Source: Janthinobacterium violaceinigrum (GTDB lineage Bacteria; Pseudomonadota; Gammaproteobacteria; Burkholderiales; Burkholderiaceae_D). Taken from it: 64,000 bases of DNA. A program made the translations under genes and the position numbers. The notes beneath the pieces were generated by a model. The model saw only the letters and a list, made by a program, of their open reading frames with translations, was not told the origin of the DNA and searched no databases. Of the stretch, positions 58,065-64,000 are shown piece by piece. Within the stretch, counting starts at the first letter, position 1. Each line of letters starts with the position of its first letter. Location: NCBI RefSeq assembly GCF_009208555.1, contig NZ_WFLI01000018.1, positions 56,749 through 120,748 on the forward strand. The letters run 5' to 3'.

Positions 58065-59832
58065 TGGCGCGGCGGCCCTGGCGCCGTCGTCCCTCTTGCC
58101 CGACGAGGCGACCCTGAACCGCCTGGCCGGTGAATTCTTTGCGCGTCTGCCGGGCTTGGATAAATCTCCCAGCCTCGGCGGTTCCGGCAGCGTGCTCGAT
58201 GCGGCGCCCCGCTATGCCAACCGTCCGCCGCCGCAGCCCGGTCCCTCGTTTGCCGCCATCGCTCCCGGCGTGGCGACGGCGCAGGTGCCGCCCGTGACGG
58301 CGCCGCTGGAGTCGCCGCTGGCGCCGTCGCCGGCTTCGATCCCCACGCCGCGCGCGTCGGGCATCGGTGCGCCGTCGCCGTATTATTTTGTCGGCGGCGC
58401 GCATGGCTATCCCGTCTCGCACGGCAAGCTCGATGGCCTGGCGCAGCAGGGGTTGGGACTGGCTGCGCCCGACGATCTGCGGGGCCTGTTTGCCGCGCCG
58501 CAGCGCGCGCCGGCGCGCCAGCTGCCGGTGGCGCCGTCGCACGGCCAGCCCGCGTTCTATTTCCAGACCGAGCTGCCCTCGGCGGCGGCGCCTGGCCAGC
58601 ACCAGGCGCCCGCGCCGTTCGACGTGCATGCCGTGCGGCGCGACTTTCCCGTGCTGGCCGAGCGGGTCAACGGCAAGCCGCTGGCCTGGTTCGACAATGC
58701 GGCCACCACGCACAAGCCGCAGTCGGTGATCGACCGCGTGTCGTATTTTTATGCGCACGAAAATTCGAACATCCACCGCGCGGCCCATGCGCTGGCGGCG
58801 CGCGCCAGCGATGCGTACGAGGCTGCGCGCGCCAAGGTGGCCAATTTCCTGGGCGCCGCCTCGGCCAATGAAATCATCTTCGTGCGGGGCGCCACGGAAG
58901 GCATCAACCTGATCGCCAATACCTTCGGCCGGAAATACATCGGCAGCGGCGACGAAATCATCGTCTCGCAGCTCGAGCACCACGCCAATATCGTGCCGTG
59001 GCAGCAGCTGGCGGCGGAGAAGGGCGCGACCCTGCGCGTGATTCCCGTCGACGACAGCGGGCAGATCCTCCTCGACGAATTCCGCAAGCTGCTCAACGGG
59101 CGCACCAGGCTGGTGTCCGTGACGCAGGTGTCGAATGCGCTGGGGACGGTGACGCCCGTGGCGCAGATCATCGCGCTCGCGCATGCGGCCGGCGTGCGCG
59201 TGCTGGTCGACGGCGCGCAGGCCGTGTCGCACCTGCGCGTGGATGTGCAGGCGCTGGATGCGGATTTCTACGTGTTCTCGGGGCACAAGGTGTTCGGTCC
59301 GACGGGCATCGGCGCCGTGTATGGCAAGGCGGACTTGCTGGAGCAGCTGCCGCCCTGGCAGGGCGGCGGCAACATGATCGCCGACGTCACGTTCGAGCGC
59401 ACCGTCTATCAGGGCGTGCCGAACCGTTTCGAGGCGGGCACGGGCAATATCGCCGATGCCGTGGGCCTGGGCGCGGCCATCGACTATGTGCAGCGCATCG
59501 GCCTGGAAAACATCACCGCCTACGAGCACGCGCTGCTGGAATATGCGACGCACCATCTGCAGGGCATCGCTGGCGTGCGCCTGATCGGCACGGCGTTTGA
59601 AAAGGCCAGCGTGGCGTCGTTCGTGCTGGCCGGCTACGAGCCGGCGGAAGTGGGGCGGGCCCTGAACGACGAGGGCATCGCCGTGCGCTCGGGCCACCAC
59701 TGTGCCCAGCCGATTCTGCGCCGCTTCGGCGTGGAAGCGACCGTGCGGCCTTCGTTCGCGTTCTACAACACGTATGAGGAGATCGACCGCCTGATCGCGG
59801 TGGTGCGCCGCCTGGCGGGCGCGCGGCGCTGA
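58039..59832 (+). CDS. encapsulated cysteine desulfurase with disordered N-terminal cargo domain
   Basis: A 597-residue protein. Residues about 194-597 are a type II (SufS-like) cysteine desulfurase: PLP Lys K417 in YVFSGHKVFGPTG and catalytic Cys C555 in RSGHHCAQPIL. It converts cysteine to alanine and sulfane sulfur. Residues 1-190 are Pro/Ala-rich, probably disordered, with short motifs LNRLAGEFFARLPGL (26-40), SPYYFVGGAHGY (113-124) and PAFYFQTEL (171-179), as expected for cargo-loading segments of family 2A systems. It overlaps the shell gene by 26 bases, so translation is coupled. The stored product is probably elemental sulfur, known for the family. Confidence 0.93.
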   Translation: MTTQTPTSDGAAALAPSSLLPDEATLNRLAGEFFARLPGLDKSPSLGGSGSVLDAAPRYANRPPPQPGPSFAAIAPGVATAQVPPVTAPLESPLAPSPASIPTPRASGIGAPSPYYFVGGAHGYPVSHGKLDGLAQQGLGLAAPDDLRGLFAAPQRAPARQLPVAPSHGQPAFYFQTELPSAAAPGQHQAPAPFDVHAVRRDFPVLAERVNGKPLAWFDNAATTHKPQSVIDRVSYFYAHENSNIHRAAHALAARASDAYEAARAKVANFLGAASANEIIFVRGATEGINLIANTFGRKYIGSGDEIIVSQLEHHANIVPWQQLAAEKGATLRVIPVDDSGQILLDEFRKLLNGRTRLVSVTQVSNALGTVTPVAQIIALAHAAGVRVLVDGAQAVSHLRVDVQALDADFYVFSGHKVFGPTGIGAVYGKADLLEQLPPWQGGGNMIADVTFERTVYQGVPNRFEAGTGNIADAVGLGAAIDYVQRIGLENITAYEHALLEYATHHLQGIAGVRLIGTAFEKASVASFVLAGYEPAEVGRALNDEGIAVRSGHHCAQPILRRFGVEATVRPSFAFYNTYEEIDRLIAVVRRLAGARR

Positions 59833-59988
59833 CCTTGCCCGCCCGGCCGTCCGATGCCGCCCCTGCGCAAGCGGGGGCGGCATTGTTGCGTCATGTCACG
59901 GACTTTGCGCGCGGCTGGCTGGCGCCCGCATGCTGGCGGTATAATTTACCCTTGGCAATATTCAAGCTGCGGCCCAAGGAGATATCCG

Positions 59989-60708
59989 GTGGAAGATCAA
60001 CACAGCTCGCCCGAGCTTTTCCTGTTCCTGGCGTCGACCGTGCACGACATGAAAAATTCGATCAGCGTGCTCAGCGGCACGCTGGAATCGCTGCTGGCGG
60101 CCGAGCAGGCAAAAGACGTCCCGCAGGCGGACCCGGCCTACCTGCAGATGGCGCAGATGCTGTACCAGACCAAGCGCCTCAACGATAACCTGATCCAGCT
60201 GCTGGCCCTGTACAAGGAAGTGGGCAAGCCCGGCTACCCGTTCGACGTGCAGCCGCAGCTGGTGAGCCAGGTGATCGACCAGGTGGTGGACCAGGAAAAG
60301 ATCCTGCTGGCCTCGAAAGGCATCCGCCTGGAGACGGCTTGTCCGCCAGAGCTGATCTGGACCCTGGATGAAGACCTGGTCATCGGCGTGCTCGCGCATG
60401 CCATCAACAACGCCATCCGCTACACGCGCGACACGATCCGCCTGTCGGTGCGCCAGGCGGGCGAAGTGCTGGAACTGCGCGTGGAAGACAATGGCGACGG
60501 CTATACGCAGGCCTTGCTCGACGCGGGCAGCGCGGCCATGGATGGCATGGCCGCCGGCGTGAATTTTTCCACCAACAGCACGGGACTGGGCCTGTATTTT
60601 TCCAGCGAAGTGGCGAAGATGCACAAGCACCGGGGCAGCAGCGGCAGCATCGCCCTGGAAAACGGCGGCGCCCTGGGCGGCGGCTGTTTCATCCTGCGCC
60701 TGCCCTGA
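59989..60708 (+). CDS. sensor histidine kinase lacking an obvious sensor domain
   Basis: A 239-residue cytoplasmic kinase. The dimerisation/phospho-acceptor helix has H19 in STVHDMKNSISVLSG, and the ATPase domain (about 100-239) has N-box NNAIRYTRDT, G1 VEDNGDGYTQ and G2 STGLGLYFSSEV. There is almost no room for a sensor domain, so input probably comes through a partner. GTG 59989 is chosen because AAGGAGAT lies 5 bases upstream; a TATAAT at 59940-59945 may be the promoter. The receiver-TPR gene follows after 11 bases. It is 156 bases downstream of the encapsulin cargo gene. Confidence 0.85.
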   Translation: MEDQHSSPELFLFLASTVHDMKNSISVLSGTLESLLAAEQAKDVPQADPAYLQMAQMLYQTKRLNDNLIQLLALYKEVGKPGYPFDVQPQLVSQVIDQVVDQEKILLASKGIRLETACPPELIWTLDEDLVIGVLAHAINNAIRYTRDTIRLSVRQAGEVLELRVEDNGDGYTQALLDAGSAAMDGMAAGVNFSTNSTGLGLYFSSEVAKMHKHRGSSGSIALENGGALGGGCFILRLP

Positions 60709-60719
60709 ACGAGGAATCC

Positions 60720-62450
60720 ATGACGACAGACAGCCACGCCACGGCCGCCGAAGCGGGCAGCACCGACTGGGCCGACAAACATTATCTGCTGGTCGACGAC
60801 TTCATCGGCATCCGCATCCTGCTGCGCGAATCGCTGCGCAACCTGGGCGCACGCCATATCGACCAGGCGGCCAGCGGCGGCGAAGCCATGAAGCTGCTGG
60901 CCAAGACGCGCTACGACGTGGTGCTGTGCGATTACAACCTGGGCGAAGGCAAGAATGGCCAGCAAGTGCTGGAAGAGACGCGCGTGCGCAACCTGACGGC
61001 GCCGTCCAGCGTGTGGCTGATGGTGTCGGCCGAGAAAAGCGTGGAATCGGTGATGGGCGCGGCCGAGCACCAGCCCGACGCCTACCTGATCAAGCCCATC
61101 ACGGAAGGCGTGCTGCTGACGCGCCTGAACCGCGTGTGGCACAAGAAGCAGGTATTCCGCGAAATCGACCAGGCCTGCATGGAAAAGGATTATCTGCGCG
61201 CGGCCAAACTGTGCGACGCGCAGATCGAGGTCAACAAGCTGCACGAGCTGGAACTGCTGCGCATGAAGGCGTCCTTGCTGCTGAAAAGCGGCGAGCCGGA
61301 AAAGGCCCGCGCCGTGTATGAAAAAGTGCTGGCCGACCGCGATTACAGCTGGGCCAGGGCAGGCCTGGGCAAGATCCGCATGAATAACGGCGAGCATGAG
61401 GCGGCGCGGCAGATCTTCCAGGGCGTGATCGTGGAAAACAAGTATTACATCGATGCCTACGACCAGATGGCCGTTGCCTACCAGCTGATGGGCCAGCACG
61501 AGGAAGCGTGCGGCGTGCTGGAAAAGGCGGCGCGCCTGTCGCCCAATTCCGTGCCGCGCCAGCGCAACCTGGGGCTGGCGGCTTTGAAAATCGGCAATGT
61601 CAGCATGGCGGAAAAGGCCTTCCGCAAGTGTATTTCCATCGGCGAGTTTTCCGTCATGAAGACGCCCGACGCCTACCTGGGCCTGGCGCGCGTGTGCGGC
61701 TTGAAGAAGGATGCCAAGGAAGCGCTGCAGTGGCTGCTGCTGGCGCAGCGCGAATTCGCGCCCGAGCAGATCGGCTTGCGCGCGAAGATCACGGAAGGCA
61801 TGGTGCACCACGAAACGGGCGACTACCGGCGCGCGCGCAAGTGCGGCGACGAGCTCGAAGCCATGCTGGCCGAAGACCCGGTGCGGCCCGAGAAAAACAT
61901 CTGCATGGAGCTGGCGACCCTGCTGTTTGCCGTCGGCGTCAAGGATGCGCCGGCCGGCCTGTTGTGCTACGTGGTGAAGAACAACCACGACAACCAGGTG
62001 GTGCAGGACGAGGTGCAAAAGATTTTCGACAAGGCCAAGATGGGCGACGAGGGCACCAGCCTGATCATCGCCTCGCGCAAGGAAGCGTCGGACTTGATGA
62101 ACAAGGGCGTGCTGCTGTGGAAGACGGACAAGCTCAACGAAGCGGTCGCCTGGATGCGCACCGCGCGCGAAAAGCTGCCGAACAACTTGCGCATCCTGTT
62201 CAACTCGGCGCAAATCATCGTGTCTTTCCTGCAGCAACGGGGCTACCAGGCGGACTTGGCGGCCGAAGCCATGGAAGTGTTGTTGTATGTAGACAAAATT
62301 GCACCAGGGCAGCAGCGCTTCGCGCAATTGATGGAGCAGCTGGTGCAGCTGACGCCGCCGCCGGGGCCGGAAGAGGCCGTCGCGGAGCTGGAAAATGCGC
62401 CGCCGGTGCCGGAAAAAGGGGGAAAAGCCGTGCGGGAGCGTGCCGGATGA
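60720..62450 (+). CDS. response regulator with TPR repeats
   Basis: A 576-residue protein. The N-terminal receiver (about 20-140) has D26/D27, phospho-acceptor D71 in VVLCDYNLGEG, S103 and K125 in YLIKPITEG. Residues about 150-540 are a series of TPR-like helical repeats (for example ARAGLGKIRMNNGEHEAARQIF near 218 and MAVAYQLMGQHEEACGVLEKA near 252). There is no DNA-binding output, so phosphorylation probably controls protein-protein contacts. It follows a histidine kinase gene with a CGAGGAATCC ribosome site. The function is unknown; the layout is seen in several betaproteobacteria. Confidence 0.88.
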   Translation: MTTDSHATAAEAGSTDWADKHYLLVDDFIGIRILLRESLRNLGARHIDQAASGGEAMKLLAKTRYDVVLCDYNLGEGKNGQQVLEETRVRNLTAPSSVWLMVSAEKSVESVMGAAEHQPDAYLIKPITEGVLLTRLNRVWHKKQVFREIDQACMEKDYLRAAKLCDAQIEVNKLHELELLRMKASLLLKSGEPEKARAVYEKVLADRDYSWARAGLGKIRMNNGEHEAARQIFQGVIVENKYYIDAYDQMAVAYQLMGQHEEACGVLEKAARLSPNSVPRQRNLGLAALKIGNVSMAEKAFRKCISIGEFSVMKTPDAYLGLARVCGLKKDAKEALQWLLLAQREFAPEQIGLRAKITEGMVHHETGDYRRARKCGDELEAMLAEDPVRPEKNICMELATLLFAVGVKDAPAGLLCYVVKNNHDNQVVQDEVQKIFDKAKMGDEGTSLIIASRKEASDLMNKGVLLWKTDKLNEAVAWMRTAREKLPNNLRILFNSAQIIVSFLQQRGYQADLAAEAMEVLLYVDKIAPGQQRFAQLMEQLVQLTPPPGPEEAVAELENAPPVPEKGGKAVRERAG

Positions 62451-62514
62451 TAAACTAGGGGCCAGCGTGGGTTCGCCCGTGCTTGAGTTGCTTTACAACA
62501 ATAAGGAAGAAACT

Positions 62515-62730
62515 ATGCGTGATGTGGTCAATGAAGTGTACAAAAAAATGAAAGTCGGCGCCGTTGCCTGGGTACGCCCGGTCGCCGCCAAGGGAGACAC
62601 GCTGGAAACATTCCAGTCTTCGTACGAGCACGCCAAGGCGCTGGCCGACGAAGGCCTGATCACGATCGGTGACGTAAAACGCCAGGCCGACAACATGATC
62701 GAGGCGATCCGCATTCATCGTATCGCCTGA
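62515..62730 (+). CDS. small hypothetical protein
   Basis: A 71-residue protein of unknown function. It starts at ATG 62515 after AAGGAAGAAACT and has no membrane segment. The sequence MRDVVNEVYKKMKVGAVAWV begins a probably helical, mixed-charge domain that ends MIEAIRIHRIA. It lies 64 bases after the receiver-TPR gene and could share its transcript. It faces the convergent phaM gene across a 22-base gap. Real coding is supported by ribosome site and codon use. Confidence 0.7.
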   Translation: MRDVVNEVYKKMKVGAVAWVRPVAAKGDTLETFQSSYEHAKALADEGLITIGDVKRQADNMIEAIRIHRIA

Positions 62731-62752
62731 TCATATCGCCGCCACAAGGACG

Positions 62753-63472
62753 TCAGGCCTTGCCTGCCGTCCTGGCTTTGGGCGCTGCGCGTTTCGCGGG
62801 CGCCTTGCGCAGCGGGGCCTTGGCCTTGGCTGCCGTGCCTGCATCGGCAGGTTTGGCGGGCTTGCCAGCGGCCGGCTTGGCCTTGCTGTCCTGGCCAAAA
62901 CTGGCCGCTGCCGCACTGGCAGCGTCGGGCGACATCGCCGTCGAGACGGCTTGCTTGAACTGATCTTGTAACAAATTCCACCAGGCACTTGGATTACCCA
63001 GCTGGGCTGCTGCCTGGCTGCCGGCATCGCCGGGCGCCGCCGCAGCGGGTGCTGGCGTAGGCGTTGGCGCAGGTGCGGGGGCCGGTTTTGCTTCCGGCGC
63101 AGGTGCCGCTTGCTGGAAAAACGCGGAAGCGTAGGGCACGGATTCGAACAGCGACGAGTCGCTGGCGCCGGGCTGGGTGATGGCTGCCGCCAGCGAGGCG
63201 CCCATCGATTTCAGGGTGGCGATGGTGCCGCGCTGCACTTCCAGCGCCTGGATACTGCCGCGCAGCATGCTGGTATTGAGGTTCAGCCACGCTTCGACGG
63301 CCTTCAGGTCGTTGATTTTCTTGTCCAGTTCTTCCACCGACATGGTGGGCGCCGTGATGCCGGGCACACCCATGCCGGGCACGCTCATGCTGCCCCACAG
63401 GTTTTTGACGAAGTCGAGCGTATCGGTCACAACTGCTGCGCCCGGTATTTGGGGCATTTGCGGGTTTGCCAT
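62753..63472 (-). CDS. phaM: PhaM-type polyhydroxyalkanoate granule regulator
   Basis: A 239-residue granule-associated protein. The conserved N-terminal part (about 14-105) has TDTLDFVKNLWGSMSVPGM and VEELDKKINDLKAVEAWLNLNTSML, as in PhaM of Ralstonia-type bacteria, which activates PHB synthase and ties granules to DNA. The middle is Pro/Ala-rich, followed by PSAWWNLLQDQFKQAVSTAM near 165. The C-terminal tail is Lys/Ala/Pro-rich and histone-like, suited to binding DNA. Family identity is good. It is divergent from the partial gene at the right edge. Confidence 0.88.
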   Translation of the reverse strand: MANPQMPQIPGAAVVTDTLDFVKNLWGSMSVPGMGVPGITAPTMSVEELDKKINDLKAVEAWLNLNTSMLRGSIQALEVQRGTIATLKSMGASLAAAITQPGASDSSLFESVPYASAFFQQAAPAPEAKPAPAPAPTPTPAPAAAAPGDAGSQAAAQLGNPSAWWNLLQDQFKQAVSTAMSPDAASAAAASFGQDSKAKPAAGKPAKPADAGTAAKAKAPLRKAPAKRAAPKARTAGKA

Positions 63473-63621
63473 GCGAAATCTCCTGGTAGATGGATAGGCT
63501 TAGCGTAGCAGATATCCGCTGGCAACTGACGCAAAGTCGCCAACATTTTCTTACATAAAACATCAAGAGTTGAGCACGGGCAAGAAGCAGGAAGCGGGGC
63601 GAAAGCGTTACACTACAGCCT

Positions 63622-64000
63622 ATGATGCCTGACCCATTCTTTTCGCCACCGCGCCGCCGTACCGTCATCTTTGTCGCGGTCATCGGCGCACTGCATTACG
63701 TGGCGCTGGAATGGCTGACCTCGCATGCGAGCGTGGTGCCGCTGAAGCCGGAGCATGCGCAGGTGGTCAGCATGGCCTTGATTGCCGAGCCGCCCAAGCC
63801 CCTGCCGGTGGTGCCGCCACCGCCGCCCGAACTGCGGCCCGTGCCCAGGCCGCCGCCCCCGCCGCCGACGACGGAACTGGCGTCGAGCGAGACGCCCCAG
63901 TGGACGGCGCCTGCCAGCGACGGCGCGGTGAGCGCCGAGTCCGCCTATACTGAAGACGGCATGCTGCTGGCGCGCCGCAAGACGCGCGAAGCACTTGCCG
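63622..64000 (+). CDS. proline-rich single-span membrane protein, N-terminal part only
   Basis: The frame is open from ATG 63622 (or 63625) to the window end, so the C-terminus is missing. Visible residues: a basic start (PRRRTVIF), one hydrophobic segment (about 13-30), then a Pro-rich periplasmic stretch (PEPPKP-like EPPKPLPVVPPPPPEL near 56 and a run of prolines near 75). The pattern fits TonB-type energy transducers or the N-terminal part of DUF3108-type envelope proteins; I cannot decide between these. The 149-base gap upstream should hold divergent promoters with phaM. Confidence 0.6.
   Translation, partial: MMPDPFFSPPRRRTVIFVAVIGALHYVALEWLTSHASVVPLKPEHAQVVSMALIAEPPKPLPVVPPPPPELRPVPRPPPPPPTTELASSETPQWTAPASDGAVSAESAYTEDGMLLARRKTREALA

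Noticed and set aside
1..64000. tRNA, rRNA, CRISPR arrays, insertion sequences and prophage genes
   Set aside because: I scanned for cloverleaf arms, regular spaced repeats, transposase motifs and integrase signatures and saw none. The only phage-related fold is the encapsulin shell, whose neighbours are sulfur enzymes and not phage genes.

Overview
The window is chromosomal DNA from a high-GC betaproteobacterium, most likely Oxalobacteraceae and close to Janthinobacterium. Supporting signs are the gene style and codon use, a PhaM-type granule protein, the ubiE-(Tim44)-ubiJ-ubiB cluster, an ECF42 sigma factor paired with a YCII protein, and a subclass B3-like metallo-beta-lactamase. Taxonomy is inferred from gene content only. 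I see no rRNA, tRNA, CRISPR array, insertion sequence or prophage. Genes are densely packed and most gaps are under 350 bases.

Layout. 1-8.3 kb: queF (partial) and ilvA on the minus strand, then a YqaA membrane protein, a giant FAD/Fe-S oxidoreductase, a HIT protein and a DUF971 protein. 8.4-14.8 kb: YCII + ECF42 sigma, then ubiquinone genes ubiE, a Tim44-like protein, ubiJ, ubiB and a TPMT-like methyltransferase. 14.8-21.0 kb: fmdB-DUF502-aspS, nudB, a small membrane protein, then YbhP-like phosphatase, clsB and hslR. 21.2-28.8 kb: a TetR regulator and a fatty-acid beta-oxidation operon (acyl-CoA dehydrogenase, HAD-ECH fusion, thioesterase, thiolase, enoyl-CoA hydratase). 28.8-34.4 kb: a TetR/DHFR-like divergent pair with a perfect palindromic operator, then two paralogous metallophosphoesterases flanking a B3-like metallo-beta-lactamase and rtcB. 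34.4-42.4 kb: LysR/pirin/YcaC-like, a solute-binding protein, PnuC and a TonB receptor, and a receiver-AraC regulator. 42.5-47.6 kb: an archaic (Csu-like) chaperone-usher pilus operon. 47.9-55 kb: HxlR, CHRD lipoprotein, AEC transporter, PaiB/OsmC divergent from a MocR regulator, tag, and an MnmC-like oxidoreductase. 55.2-59.8 kb: a family 2A encapsulin sulfur operon. 59.9-64 kb: a histidine kinase, a receiver-TPR protein, a small protein, phaM, and a truncated proline-rich membrane protein.

Two systems stand out. First, rtcB (RNA ligase) is preceded by a complete attenuator-like leader: a sigma70-like promoter, an 11-codon reading frame with a good ribosome site encoding MFEQAGSKYYH, two mutually exclusive hairpins beginning at its stop codon, and a 13-bp GAAA-capped intrinsic terminator with six Ts, all upstream of the rtcB ribosome site. 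The Tyr-Tyr-His codons before the stop are read by queuosine tRNAs, which are targets of some anticodon nucleases, so the leader could sense loss of tRNAs that RtcB can repair. That link is inference.

Second, the cluster rhodanese - serine O-acetyltransferase - XRE regulator - encapsulin - cysteine desulfurase matches the known architecture of family 2A sulfur-storing nanocompartments. The desulfurase has a disordered N-terminal extension of about 190 residues with three conserved-looking aromatic motifs, as expected for encapsulated cargo. Three tandem 14-bp repeats lie between the regulator and a good promoter for the shell gene.

Other points: a metallo-beta-lactamase with Glu where the first zinc-binding His is expected, an MnmC whose methyltransferase half is degenerate, a Met-rich upstream reading frame with hairpins before the TonB receptor, and several perfect intergenic palindromes.
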